DNA of 64,000 nt, taken from NCBI GenBank assembly GCA_964247055.1, contig OZ176055.1, positions 4,216,001 to 4,280,000 on the forward strand, written 5' to 3'. Numbering within the stretch: position 1 is the stretch's first letter; each line of letters opens with the position of its first letter. A program made the translations under genes and the position numbers. The notes below the pieces were generated by a model. It saw only the letters and a program-made list of their open reading frames with translations, ran no database searches and had not been told where the DNA came from. Source of the stretch: Paragordius varius (Eukaryota; Nematomorpha). Below, in pieces: positions 1 through 13,115 of this stretch.

Positions 1-40
1 GCACAAAATATCTTGAAGGGCCACATATGACACACCCCTG
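1..40. mobile_element. hAT-like terminus cut by the window edge
   Basis: The first 40 bases end in ACACACCCCTG followed by ATTTATA. The same layout (GCCACA, then ACACCCCTG, then ATTTATA) recurs at 18600-18651, so this looks like the end of a short dispersed element with a hAT-like CAGGGGTGT terminus. The other end lies outside the window. Confidence 0.4.
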
Positions 41-1738
41 ATTTATATTTTTATGTGCAGTCTCTTAATTATAATTAAAGGTTTTTGAAAAAATTTGTGA
101 GTGAAAAGAGAGTAAACAGGTGTTGGAGTTCAGCCTAAATTACATTGCTTTCAACCCATACTTAAGCCAAAAGCAGCCGTCATAATCAGATTATCTATGA
201 GTATCTTTATAGTGGGCCAGGGTAAAAAATGTAGTTCTTTAAACTATTGTATTTTTGAATAGAGTACTTCGCTGACTTTTATGAAACAAAATTAGAATTC
301 ATGTTGCATATAAAGATAACTCAAAAAAACTTATTTTAGGCACTTGGCAATTTAATATTGGTATAAAATTTATGAATTATAATGGCTAAACTTTACAAAT
401 AAATACATAATAAATACATAATTTTTGGGTTTTCAATAAACTTTGATATTTAATCGTCTAAAATGGCAGATTTTAAAAAATACATAAAACGTTAAAATTT
501 TTTTATGTGGGTTAAAAGATGTAAAAAATTTTAAGAATCAGATTTGTCCAAAAATACTTAGTTTTTGTACACTTGCCTATTATGTGGCAAACCACATTTT
601 TCTGTGTATATCTGATAAAAATCAGATGAGGTCTAATATTGATTTAAACACATCCGCTGATACGTTAATATTAATTATGGATAATTTATTCTTAATCTTA
701 AATAAATTAATTATATTTTAACCGAAATAATTCACGTTTTATGCGCTTACAAAAAATCTAAGCCGCAAAAATTAAGGATAAATTATTTTACCTTTTTTGT
801 ATTTTTTGAATAATTTTTTGGAGTTTCGGAAAACGATGTCTTTAAAATAGCCATTTTCATGGACATTATGACACTTCATTACTAGTTAGTTAAATTTTAA
901 AATATATCATTCAAAACATATTCGATATTGGATCATTTTTAAACTTTGCATTATGTGACCTTTAAACTCACCATTGCACCTTTTTTACGCCAAACATTTA
1001 GTAAGCTTACGGGAATTAAAACTTGGACATTAAAATATGTTATAATTAATATATAAATATTTAGACTAGCAGTTAAAATTAAAATATCGGAAATCATGTT
1101 TTAATCATATTTCGTCTGAATTTCCGGCTTTAAACATTAAAATATTTTAACCTCGTTTAGAAAAATATAAAAAACCTCCAATAATTTGAATGATTTTAGA
1201 ACAATAAAGAAAGATACATTATTTCCCGGCAAAGATAAATTTGTTACTTTTGCCAGTAGCACTTTAAAATCACCCATATATTCTAATTCCTATAAAACAC
1301 TTCAAAACAGGTAATATTTTGAATACGCCTGACCATTTCCAGCTCACACAGAAAAATTTCAAATTTACCCTCATTTTAAGTCATCCTAACATTTCAATCA
1401 TCATGAAAATAGAGACCTGATTTTCTGGGCCAAGCAACATTATACTGATTAATTTTGGTCTCGATTTCGGTTTTACCTGTTTCTTAAAAATAATTTTTGG
1501 GTGATTCAAAGTATTTGTGGGTGAATTTGGTATGTTCATGTGTAAATTTGATTTAACGGATTTAAAGTATCTATGTAATTATAAAAATAAACAAATGATT
1601 ATAGATACTAAAAAAATTGACTTTGTCTCGCCAAAGTAACTTATTGATAAATATTTGGTATTTGTTAATCATATTTTCTATTTTTCTATTTAAATTACTT
1701 TTTTTTGGGTAAATGTCTTGTCATTAAATATTTCAAAT
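41..1738. other. noncoding AT-rich stretch
   Basis: No open frame of useful length, no recognisable protein fragment and no clear repeat structure was seen here on either strand. The bases from 1739 onward belong to a duplication described separately. Confidence 0.6.
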
Positions 1739-2157
1739 AAAATACTAAAACACACTTGAAATATGAAAGCGAATATTTAATATCAACTATAAATTAACCC
1801 AGAAGCACATATTTTTAGGTTAATTAGAAATCAAGGATGAATTTAAAATTTAAGTTTTTTAAATAGCTTAGTGGCGAGTTTAATATGTTCCAGTATGGAC
1901 GTGAATGTTCCAGGTTTAACTATGCTCAAGGGTAAATTTAAGTAAATAATTATATAAGGTGACGTTAATCTCTGCAGTCATATAAAGCGTACGAGATAAA
2001 TCGCTTCCTTCTTGTTAATATGATCGAATGTTACGGTTTTTTGATTTCCTAAGACTTGATTTATGGGTATATTTAATAGCTTATTTTAATTATGATTGAG
2101 CTAAAATCAAAAGCCAACCAAAAAAGGTAATTACGCCGTGTTAAACATAAATACATG
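1739..2157 (+). repeat. 419-bp direct duplication, left copy
   Basis: These 419 bases, ending ...AAATACATG, recur at 6742-7160 with about two mismatches. The copies lie immediately outside the two LTRs of the element between them. The sequence is noncoding. The right copy continues into unique host DNA (TAAAATAATT...), and the left copy is continuous with unique DNA upstream. This is far larger than the usual 4-6 bp target duplication. Confidence 0.9.
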
Positions 2158-2441
2158 TGTTATGCAAATCTGAAAGATATACTTTATTTTTATAATATTT
2201 TTATGTGTTATATGCAAATGTGAAATACATACTTTGGTTATATATCATAACTTTTACCGTTATTTGAATTGTATTATTTTTTATATTTTTTGTGTTATAT
2301 GTAAATATATAACCTTTGTTACTTGAAATTTTATTGATATAATGCAAATCATGGACAGTTAAAATTGCTATATATACACCTTAAAAAACCAAATAAACAA
2401 TTCAGTTCATTTCACATTTCTTTTATTATCTCTTTATCTTA
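2158..2441 (+). repeat. 5' LTR
   Basis: Begins TGTTATGCAAATC and matches 6456-6740 almost base for base. It contains a TATATATAC box near 2370 and ends shortly before the presumed primer-binding region at about 2452. The inner boundary is approximate. Confidence 0.85.
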
Positions 2442-5400
2442 AAAGATAACATTGGTGGCAATTCGAGTACCGAACTAAGCTAGTGCTAGTGGAGGTCTTA
2501 CTGATACCCAATCGAACATGACAACGCCAATCAATCTCGCTAACCTATGCATCGAAAAATATAATGATAATATTAAGTTTGAGGAATACGTTGAGTATAT
2601 GACAAATGTTATGGAGGCAAAAGATATCCCTGTAACAGAACAAGCCCTCAAAACAACCTTGTTTGCGTATGGAGGTCTAATGGTGGTACGCAAAATCAAC
2701 CAACGACTCTATCCGAAAAAGATAAAAGATGCAGACTGGACCGAGATAATGGCAACGGGTTTAAAGGTATTCAATCCCACAAAGTCGAAATTCCAAAGCA
2801 GATTTGAGTTTTTTCGACTTGTGCGGAACAACACCGAATCGTTTACCCAATTTCTAGAACGGGTAAAAATCGCAGCCGAAGAGGCAAAATTTAAGGATTC
2901 AATAGAGGAACGGATTCGGGATGCCTTCGTCATTGGGTTACGGCAACCACAATTGGAAATTGACATACATTCAAGGTATCCCGATGCCGAGATCAACGGA
3001 CAACCCGTGCCTCTAGAAACGATAGTGGATCTCGCACTAGCACACGAGGCTGCCAGGGCTGGCCTTCATAACAATAATAATAATACTAATTATAACAATG
3101 GTAATAATTTAAATCGATTACAACACACCAATAATAATAACAAGGCCATGCGTTCACGACAGCCAACAGCAAAACCCCTAACACATTCGTGCAATCGTTG
3201 TGGTAATAGCCATGGACCAAACAAATGTCCTGCCTGGAACCGCAATTGCAATAAATGTGGAAAACCTCATCACTTCGCAAAAATGTGTAGATCAAAAAAC
3301 ACTGCCAAAAATTTGTTCAACCGCCAGATCCATAGAAAAGCAATGCCAACCTCACCATGGACCGTAAAAATAATGATAAACAACACCGAACAAACGTTTA
3401 TCTATGATACTGGAGCTGACATCAGTGTTATCAGCTTTAACACCTGGAAACAAGTTGGCAAGCCAAATATTAGACCCATACCGCCAGTAAAAGCCTACAA
3501 TAATAGCATAGTACCTCTACTGGGCGTAACAACAGTCACAGTGCAAATCAATGGGCAAAACCTGGGGAACGCAGAATGTGTATTGAAAGAAAAAATGTCA
3601 AAGGCACCGCTTATTTGTGGCTTGGATTGGATCACGAGATTTAACATCGACATTCCTAAAGTACGAATTAACTTTCTTAAACTTGATAAAATTATTGAAA
3701 ATTTCCCTAATCTATTTAAAGAGGAATTAGGTTGTTACATAGAGCCAGTTACAATTCATATAGCACCCAATGCCTCACCCAAAGTTTGGCCTTGCCGCCG
3801 AGTACCGTTTCCCCTAAGAGCAAAAGTTGAAAATGAATTACTAAGATTACAAAAGTTAGACATTCTGGAGCCTATAGATCCCAACCTTACACCTCTGACA
3901 TGGGCCACGCCCACCGTTAATGTGCTCAAAGCGAATGGAGAGGTAAGAATTTGCAGCGATTTCAGAGTTACCATCAACAAGTGGCTCACTGAGGACTCTC
4001 ATATCATTCCAACGTTTGATGATTTAGTGAGTAAGATTGGCGAAGGCCAAGTTTTCACTAAGATTGACTTGAAAGATGCCTATCTACAAATGCCCATAAC
4101 CAAAGATTCACAAGATCTCTTGACAATTGCGACTCACAAAGGATTTTTTCGCTACAAAAGGATGCCTTTCGGACTGTCAACAGCACCAATAATTTTCCAA
4201 CGAGTCATGGACCAGGTTATAAAAGATTGTCCCGGCACTTGTGCATATTTAGATGATGTTTTAGTAACTGGCAAATCTGAAGAGGAACATTTAATAAATC
4301 TTAATAATGTTTTAAATCGGTTAGAATTAGCAGGTTTTAGATTAAGAAAAGATAAAATAAAAATTGGTGAACCTTCAGTAAGTTATCTGGGATTTGAAAT
4401 AAGTAATAAAGGTATAAGTCCTTGCAAGAATAAAGTAAAAGCAATCAATGATTTTAAAAAACCTGTGGATAAAAAATCTTTAAGAAGTTTTCTAGGATTT
4501 TTGACATTTCATGAAAGATTTATACCCAAGCTTCAATTGATTGTAAGTGACTTACATAGTTTAACAAGTAAGAACGTCAGATGGAACTGGTCGGAAAAAC
4601 ATGAGAATTGTTGGAAAGCCGCTAAGGAATTATTAAGTGAACAAGTATTTTTAACACCATACAATCCGGATAGAAAGTTAGTAATTGAAACCGATGCCTC
4701 AGATATAGGGTTTGGATGTATTTTAAGTCATGTTGTAAATGGTGAAAGGAAACCCATTGCCTATGGTTCAAGAAAATGTAGTACCGCAGAATCGAACTAC
4801 TCCACGATAGAAAAGGAATTAAAGGCTATTGTTTTTGCATTAGAAAAGTTCCACAACTTCATTTATGGTAGAAAGTTTGAAATTTTGACATACCACTTAC
4901 CACTTGTTAGGTTAATAAATAGGGATAGAAATTTGAAAGAAATTCAAAATGCGAAAGTTTTAAGATGGGTGAACCGTTTGAATGATTATGACTTTGAACT
5001 TAGTTATCAGGCGGGTCCCAAAAATAGAGCTGATTACTTATCAAGATGTCCCAGTGATGATAATGTCGACACAATCGATAGAGATTACATGGTAACTAGA
5101 TATCTTAGGTTTCTTAATTGCCATAACGTTCAGTTAAGTCGCGATGAAATTCGGAGAGAAACGGTTAAAGATAAAATTTTGCAGAAAGTAATTAAGGCGA
5201 TTCATAACCAAGATTGGAGTGATGTTGAGTTGGCTGGGTTTACGAATCGGAAGGGAGAGATTTCGTACCAATACGGATTGCTCAGTTTAAACGATCGAAT
5301 TATCATTCCAGAAAGCTTACAGTCAAATGTGGTCAACTACTTACACAGCGGGCACAATAATGTAGAAACAATGAAAGCAATGGCAAGGTTTACCTGTTTT

Positions 5401-6455
5401 TGGCCTAATTTAGAGAACGATTTGGTAAGAAGATACAGTGAGTGTAGTTCATGTCAAGTAAACAAACCAAGCCTAGGTGAAAATCCGACTTATCAATGGG
5501 ACCCAAATGCTACGATATGGGAGCGGTTACACATCGATATACCGGGACCAGTTGACGGGTATTATTGGTTGTTATTGATTGATAGCTCATCAAAATGGTC
5601 GGAAGGGTTCATGTTAAAACGGGTTTATTCGGTAAACATATTGCATAAACTCGAGGAAACCTTTGCCAGGTTTGGGTTTCCGAGGACGGTTATTAGTGAT
5701 AATGCTTCTTATTTTAGTAATTCGTACTTCACATCCACTCTAACAAACTTGGGTATTAAACACGTGAGGGTAACCCCCTATCATTCTAAAAGTAATGGGA
5801 TGGTAGAAAGGTTAGTGGGGACCCTCAAGGGCAAGTATAGAAAAATCAAAAATGATAATATTTCACCACAAGAAGCCTTCAATACCACTCTATGGTCGTA
5901 TCGTAATTCAATACATGCGACTACAAAAGAAACCCCGTTTCAACTACTCTTCAAACGAGTATCTCAAACACCCCTCACCTGAATCAACACAAAAGCAACA
6001 ATCTTAGACGCACCCCGTCCACGCCGTGAATTCTCAATAAACCAACCCGTAATGATGAGAAACGAACAAAATTTTGGATGGCGAGCCGGCGATGTTGTTG
6101 ATAGAACGGGTCTCCTTTCATACAGTGTGTGGGATCAGGTAAACCAGAAGATTGTCAGAAAGCATGCAGATCAGTTGAAACACGTAGACCTACCGGCCAA
6201 CTCACCCGCACCGGTTACTCCAAACAATAGTAATGATAGTAATATAGACAATAACAATAATAATAATGGTAGTAGTATTGATAATAATAACAATAGTAAT
6301 AACAATAATAATGATAAAATAAATGATAATAATAATGAAAGTAGCAATGATAACATTAATAACAATAATGACAATATCAATGCAAATCCGCACGAGCGTC
6401 GTTACCCCGAGAGAATTCGGCGGAAGCCGGTCCGGTTCTCTTAAGGGGGAAGTGA

Positions 6456-6740
6456 TGTTATGCAAATCTGAAAGATATACTTTATTTTTATAATATTTTT
6501 ATGTGTTATATGCAAATGTGAAATACATACTTTGGTTATATATCATAACTTTTACCGTTTTTTGAATTGTATTATTTTTTATATTTTTTGTGTTATATGT
6601 AAATATATAACCTTTGTTACTTGAAATTTTATTGATATAATGCAAATCATGGACAGTTAAAATTGCTATATATACACCTTAAAAAACCAAATAAACAATT
6701 CAGTTCATTTCACATTTCTTTTATTATCTCTTTATCTTAA
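6456..6740 (+). repeat. 3' LTR
   Basis: Direct repeat of 2158-2441, preceded by the purine-rich stretch TTAAGGGGGAAGTGA. Near-identity to the 5' LTR points to a young insertion. The outer boundary merges with an A-run at the start of the flanking duplication. Confidence 0.85.
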
Positions 6741-6741
6741 A

Positions 6742-7160
6742 AAAATACTAAAACACACTTGAAATATGAAAGCGAATATTTAATATCAACTATAAATTAA
6801 CCCAGAAGCACATATTTTTGGGTTAATTAGAAATCAAGGATGAATTTAAAATTTAAGTTTTTTAAATAGCTTAGTGGCTAGTTTAATATGTTCCAGTATG
6901 GACGTGAATGTTCCAGGTTTAACTATGCTCAAGGGTAAATTTAAGTAAATAATTATATAAGGTGACGTTAATCTCTGCAGTCATATAAAGCGTACGAGAT
7001 AAATCGCTTCCTTCTTGTTAATATGATCGAATGTTACGGTTTTTTGATTTCCTAAGACTTGATTTATGGGTATATTTAATAGCTTATTTTAATTATGATT
7101 GAGCTAAAATCAAAAGCCAACCAAAAAAGGTAATTACGCCGTGTTAAACATAAATACATG
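6742..7160 (+). repeat. 419-bp direct duplication, right copy
   Basis: Second copy of 1739-2157, same length and about 99.5% identical by eye. It runs directly on into unique sequence that leads to the lysine-rich gene at 7308. Confidence 0.9.
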
Positions 7161-7307
7161 TAAAATAATTAAAAATTATTGATCGAAACTTACTATTTTA
7201 AATTTTAATATTATTATATAGAATCTTTAATACTATATAGGTTTAACAATCATTATAAAATTGATTGTATAACATTACTAACACAATTACTTTCTAAATA
7301 TTAAAAA

Positions 7308-8465
7308 ATGCAACGCAAATATTCTGTTGCTTTAAAAAATAATACCAAAAAACAAAAATTATCGCAAACCAAAGCATCCAAAGTAAAGAAGGCAAAACGA
7401 AAAAGTCAACAAACTTCTATCAAGAAAAAGGAGCATAAAAACCGAAAAATGAAATTGCAAAATAAAAATGTTAAGAAAAAAAGCTTGAATAAACCCATGA
7501 GTGTACAAAAACCAAAAACATCGTCAAAAAATAAAACTAAAACTAGAGTTTCCACCACCAAAGGTACAAAAAGAAAAGCAAAAACTCCCAAACAGAAAAC
7601 TAAAATTTTGCACAAAAACAAATCTAAAAAACCCGAAGCGCGTCAATCTTTTCGTAAAAACAAAGCTCCCAAAGTTGATTGCACAAAATATGGAATAGTT
7701 AAAAAGAATAAGAAAGTAAAGAAAGTTGCCAATAAACGTGTAACCAAAGCTAAGAAAAACGTTAAACGCATTAAAACAATAGAAATGGTTGATGATGTAC
7801 CTTTGGAAATTAGAACATCAAACATAAACTTAAGTAATGTATGTCACAATAAGGCGATCTCAGATAGAAAGATTGAGAAAATAGATGGTCATAACATTAA
7901 TGAACCCATTAGTATAATTGATGAGGATATTGAAGACAGTGCCATTCAAATCGTGCAAGAAGCGGCTATATTGGCTAAACAAGAAATGCTGGAAAAGGAT
8001 GAAACCCCAAGAAGTGAAACCAATTGTCTCCACAGTAGAAGCGAGGTCAGACAATCGATTGCCGATCGATTGCCAGCTTATTACACCCATAGAGTTATTA
8101 GCGGGAAACGGGCGTCCTATCGTTCGTGCGTATGGCGAACTCGGTCGGCAGATTCCCGAAAATCATCGCCAATGCCAAGAATGAAAAAGTTAAATATCTT
8201 GTGTTCAAAGTAAGACCTATCTTTTACACTTATAAACTTATTTTACAATATAATATTTTTTCAAACCATTTATTGCAGATGTAAATGTTCCTACTTTGGC
8301 AATTCTGATTCAAGCGATGATCTCCCGTATATTAGAAGGAGAAGAGGTAGAATTTTCACAGAGCCCGTACCTATCTGTCCATTGCCCGGCCAGGAAAACA
8401 GTCATAATCTGCCAGACATAATGGGTTCCAATTGCTTGGCTCCCATATTCTCCTCCCATTTTTAA
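7308..8465 (+). CDS. lysine-rich basic protein, unknown function (2 exons)
   Basis: Two exons, 7308-8209 and 8279-8465, give 362 residues. The 69-nt intron starts GTAAGA, ends TTGCAG and is in phase 2; the second exon continues the frame for 61 codons to TAA, which supports the model. Residues 1 to about 165 are extremely basic, with many KK, KNK and KKxK runs, and have almost no predicted fold. Residues about 165-240 turn acidic (DEDIEDSAIQ), and the C-terminal exon carries an SDSSDD patch followed by four arginines. There is no signal peptide or membrane segment. The composition suggests a nuclear or nucleolar nucleic-acid-binding protein, a linker-histone or protamine-like role being possible, but no family is recognised. 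The start is the first ATG of the frame. Confidence 0.7.
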
Positions 8466-9637
8466 TGTAATATTCATAATTGCCAAAAATACACTTGTTA
8501 GCTTTATTAAGGTTCTTATGATAAAATTCAATAGTTGCTTAGTTAAATATATTTTAAACATATATTTTTGAAATATAGCGTTACATTTATTTAAAACATT
8601 TTTATTTAGATCTCAAACCCAATCAATCAAAATATTAGATCATACAACATCTTAATTCAATTATCATGTATCGTCTCATAAACTTTTATTTGAGAATGCA
8701 TTGCAAAATGTCTCTTAGTTTAACGTTATATACCACAAGGCCCTATAAGGAATTTAGCTCGCTATTGAAATCTCAAAACACTTTCAAATAGCTGAATTAA
8801 TATCGTCATTTCAATGTATTTCTTAACCAAAATACAATAAAAACGGTCAACTAAACCCTGACAAAAAAATCATTTATTAAAATAATCGAATCCTGAAAAT
8901 ATTTGGTAGAGTTACTGATAAATGTATTCCTTGGAGATGACAAAAACAGTTTACTACTAATAGTCGAAATAGCATTCGCATCAGCTTAAACAATAAATTG
9001 AAGATATATCATCCCGTTATTCACCACTATTCAAAGAAATCAAAAAGTATAAAATTTAAACAATCACAATTATAAAAATTGGTAGATTTAGTAAATAAAA
9101 GTTATCACTTAATGAAATTTGGTTAATTGTTACACCATTGAATATACAAAAGAATAATAACATCCGTGAAATTGAATGTTTAGGAAATGCAATTAATATA
9201 GTAATATCCCTATTGTAAACTGAAAGGAATGTTTAAACAGAAAAAAACTTTGGATAATTTAAACATCTCACAACTAAAATCTTCTATCATACATCAATAG
9301 TTGTACCCAAAAAAAACATTAAAAGCGTCTGAACCCAATTTCAAAGAAGCCTTTAATAATATCTTTTATCTGCTGAATCTGAAACCTATTACAGTGGGTT
9401 TTTTACCCGACACATGTTATTGATTAGAAGCGTATCAAGCTGCCTAAAACAATCCTTCATTGTTTTTTCATATAATTGCATACTTATATATATTACATAT
9501 ATATGTTCAAAAACAAAAATAAATATAAAAAACATTTGGTTTTCTATATATTTATAAAAATGGAAATTTGTGATCTGTTTCCGAAAAACCGGTAGACCCA
9601 TTCAAATCCAAATGTCGACAAAATATAATCATTATGA
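8466..9637. other. intergenic AT-rich DNA
   Basis: No gene, RNA or clear element was recognised. Short open frames here are AT-rich and look random. Confidence 0.5.
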
Positions 9638-9639
9638 AT

Positions 9640-10900
9640 GCCCCGACAATCACTTCACCCTTTTTGTGAATTAGGCCCCCAGTTCAGGACCACCCCGTGT
9701 ATAAAACGGTTTTTTGAGAACACAAGTCTACAAAAATCGTTTGAGACAATCCGGAAAATGTGGTGGACCGTTCGATTTCATATATGTTTTTTTTACTTTT
9801 TTTCGATTGCGCCGAACATAGTCGGCTCGCTTATCAAATTTAGGCCCTCTTTTTACCCGCTCCTCCCGTAAAATGCCATTTTTTCCAAAATATTTAGTCT
9901 ACAAAAATAATTTTTTGAATCTATTTTCCGCACCAGGTATGAGATCGTAAAACTTCAATGAGGATTCCAGGTATTCCCTGTTAAAAGGCAAAAATTTTAG
10001 TCGTGGTTTTTTATATTAGCTGCAAAGTAAGGAGATACCCGCTAAAAACTGGCCCGTCATATCGAAATAGCGTGTCTTTGGGGCTAAATTTCAGAAAACC
10101 TATCATGCCATATGATTTTAGTAGGTGCATAAAATATTACCCGTAACAAGACAAAAATTTAGGTCGTGCGGTTTTTTAAAATTAATAGCGTTAGGCCCTT
10201 CAAGCCCTGAAAAATGCGCTACCATAGAACAATTTTTTTGAAGCAATTTTTCAAGAAATAGGAGCATATGGAATTCATGATAATTCCAGATATTCCCCAT
10301 ATAAAGGTAAAAATTTTGCCCAACGCTTTTTTATGCGTGCCCCTGGGGAAGGATTTACCCGCTAAAAACTGAGCCAATAAAAAGAAATTGCTTTGTTTTT
10401 AAAACTTCCAGAGAATTTATGAAGCCATATGAACTCATTAAAGGCTTAAAATATTACCCGTAACTAGATAAAAAGTGAGGCGTTTTTTAGCCGTTAATTT
10501 GGGGTCTTTGCACTTAAAATACGCCATCATATAACGATTAATTAGTGTTGAGGTAATATTTAGAATAACCCATGAGACGATGGTATCAAAAATGAGTATT
10601 TGCCCTTTAAAGGCAAAAAAATTAACTCAGTGCCTTTTCAATATAGTTTCATGGGTAGGGGTGTACCGGTTTAAAACTGAGACGTCATACAAAAATGGCG
10701 TGTTTTGAAGCTATTTTTAAAATACTTAAGAAGCCATACGAGTAAAGGCTTTAATTAACACCCATAAAACGGTGAAAATTATAGTGTAGCGGTTTTTTCC
10801 GTTGGCCGTCTTGGGACCTTCACACCAGTAAAGAATATAATCTGAATGTACAGTTTTAAGAATTCTATGTAGCACCCTTTGGAAACTTCTATGAGACCAT
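9640..10900. repeat. diverged tandem repeats, unit about 312 bp
   Basis: A block with the words ACCCGCTAAAAACTG, then GCCATATGA, then AAAATATTACCCGTAAC recurs near 10036, 10352 and, more diverged, 10663 (ACCGGTTTAAAACTG). The spacing is about 310-316 bp. The region is less AT-rich than its flanks and has no maintained frame. It looks like an old satellite-like array or repeated element tails. The part from 9640 to 10000 shares AGGCCC and ACCCGCTC words and may be an older unit. Confidence 0.55.
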
Positions 10901-11242
10901 AACTATTATTCGAAATAATCCACATATATGGATCACAATTTTATTGATCCCTTTTTTTCAAATAGCGGCTTCGCAGGCTCCAACTTACACTATCATGTTT
11001 ACCAGGGTAAAATTTATTTAGCAATTTTAATTTAATACGACATTGGCTCCATGAGTATGATTTGTTTTTATTGTAAAGCTCTAAGATTTAAAAATAAACC
11101 CAAAGGGTTGTGCTGGGCATCAGGTAAGGTGTATTTACCAACATTTCAGAGTTTACCCACAACATTAAATATCTTCTAGCCGGATTTCTCCTGATTCTAA
11201 ACATTTTTTGCAAAATATTAGGGGGTACAATTCTTGCTTTCA

Positions 11243-13005
11243 AATGACATCATTTGGAACTGATATAGTAACAACTAATAAACTAACTTTTAAAGTGAAA
11301 GGTTAAATCTTTCATAAGGCATGTTCTTTGCTTCCAGCACAAGGGAGCATCACAAATTTTTCCAAATATATTCTGGTGATGATACCGTTGAACTTGGTAT
11401 CTGTTGCAATAATTTTACCAATCTTAAGGGGCCAATTTTATTAGAGTTACAGGAACTATTACATCAGCATAATCAGTTGGTGAAATTGTATAAAACAACA
11501 ATAGATTTGATGCCGTCTAATACGCATAAAATTGTTATTCATCCCAACAAAGTGCCTCGTGGCGAACATGAACGTATACAATGGATGTGGCGATTGTTAT
11601 GGATGGAAATCAATTTTATTCAAGAGATATTGTTCTTCACCTGAAAAACAATTATTTGAAAAATGTGTCATATTCTGGAATGGCACAGATGGCTATAATT
11701 TTAATGTTGAGATGATTAATCCTATCACCAAACAAGAAACTAATAAAAAATGTAGCACAATGAAATATTATTGGTATCGATTAATGATAAGGGACGGTCG
11801 GGATAATCATATTTTAAGATGCCGAAAATTATTTCACCAATAGATTGTGGAAATGCGTGTAAAAATAGAAACAGAGCGTATGTTATATCTTCGGTTAAAT
11901 CAGGCTAAATTTAGTTCTGAAGAATATATGCACCTACGAGATGCTTTAATTTATGAATGTAATATTAACGATATTGGGTAATTTACAATACTAATATCCT
12001 CTTACATAGATAGTCCTCGCCATATGCATGAATATGTCAAGGATGCTTTCGGGTATGTGGCACAATGTGGGAGCCCATATTTGTTACATTTACATGTAAT
12101 CCTCTTTGGGATTCTATAAAAGTTCTCCTACTCCCTGGACAGTCGCCAAAAGACAGGCACGACATTACAGCTCGAGTGTTTAAGCAGAGGCTTAGATTTT
12201 TGAATGATTTTATAGTTAAATTAGAGGTGTTTCGTGCAATGCAACGTTGGATGTACTCAGTCGAGTGGCAAAAAAGGGGACTACCACATGCACATATATT
12301 GATTTGGCTTTATTTCAAAAGGTGATAGATTATGTTATATCCGCTGAAATACCTGATCCTACGATGGATAAAGATTTAAATGAGGCTGTTATGAAATATA
12401 TGATATATGGACCCTGTAACGATTTAAACCCTAGATAACCCAGTCTTTATTAACAAATACGATACAATGGATATCCTATATACAGAAGAAGAGCTCCAGA
12501 AGATGGTGGCAAAACAGCTTTAATGCATTTCAGAAATGGTGAAGTACTATAGTAATTTACGCACTTACAATAAACTAAATGTAAATATTTATATTGTAAA
12601 AATAGTCGTAAAATAACATAGAAATAAAATAATTTATTGGTTCTCAAATTATCGCCATAGAATTTATCAGGAGACACAGTTAGGAAAATTTATATATACA
12701 ACACAGTACAATTAAAAACAAATAATCATGAATTATACTACTCAAATAGAAAAAATTGCAAAGAAACTTTCTTATAAACCCTCGTTGTTGCCCACTCAAG
12801 TAAATATTTATCATCAAATACTAACTCATTTCCAAAGAGTTATATTAAAATAAAAGTTAATATACATCTATCAGATATGGGAATATATAAAAAAATAAAC
12901 TACCGACTCTGTAACCAAAACTATTCTATCTCTCAGAGCATCGGCTGAAATATATGATCATGCATTAATCGAACTACAGGAGGGGATAACATGGCAAAGT
13001 GATTT
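11243..13005 (+). mobile_element. Helitron relic (Rep/helicase-like protein fragments)
   Basis: Successive frames spell a Helitron protein: MTSFGTDIV at 11243; LHQHNQLVKLYKT and NKVPRGEHERI at about 11460-11580; IFWNGTDGYNFN and INPITKQETNKK at about 11670-11755; TERMLYLRLNQAKF at about 11870; TFTCNPLWDSIK and LLPGQSPKDRHDI at about 12089-12170; WQKRGLPHAHILIWL at about 12265-12310, which carries the HUH-type histidines; and AEIPDPTMDKD near 12350. A weak trailing match is EIYDHALIELQE near 12950. At least five frameshifts or stops separate the pieces, the C-terminal helicase is mostly gone, and no end hairpin was identified. It is an inactive rolling-circle DNA transposon. Confidence 0.85.
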
Positions 13006-13115
13006 GGCTACTTGACAATGCTCCTTCTCATACAGCATCCGATGAATTCACCTGACCTGGCGCCTTGTGCAAATATTTGATTTTCTTTCAAAATTACCAA
13101 AAAACCTGTAAGATA
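13003..13115 (+). mobile_element. mariner transposase fragment
   Basis: A short stretch reads LLDNAPSHTA and then, after a frame change, SPDLAPCANI and ITKKPVR. This is the DDD/E-region signature of mariner transposases (DNAPSH ... SPDLAPCD ... KKPLR). Only about 110 bp remain, next to the Helitron relic, so it is a scrap of a longer element. Confidence 0.65.

Larger units (their letters stand above)
2158..6741 (+). mobile_element. Ty3/gypsy-type LTR retrotransposon, young and nearly whole
   Basis: A fossil copy of an LTR retroelement. Parts in order: 5' LTR about 2158-2441; a long gag-pol frame from 2518 with gag zinc knuckles near 3190-3290, protease near 3405, reverse transcriptase about 3900-4560, RNase H about 4680-5040 and integrase about 5340-5980; a short asparagine-rich 3' coding segment about 6052-6444; a purine-rich tract just before the 3' LTR at 6456-6740. 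The order protease, RT, RNase H, integrase is that of Ty3/gypsy elements; no envelope gene was seen. The LTRs are nearly identical, so insertion is recent. It looks near-whole, with perhaps one or two breaks. It is flanked by a 419-bp duplication rather than an ordinary short target repeat. Confidence 0.93.

Noticed and set aside
6171-6465. Reverse-strand frames rich in Leu and Ile
   Set aside because: They are complements of the AAT/AAC asparagine repeats at the 3' end of the LTR element.
9638-9871. 77-codon forward open frame
   Set aside because: It lies in the diverged tandem-repeat region and has no family likeness, splice context or codon bias.
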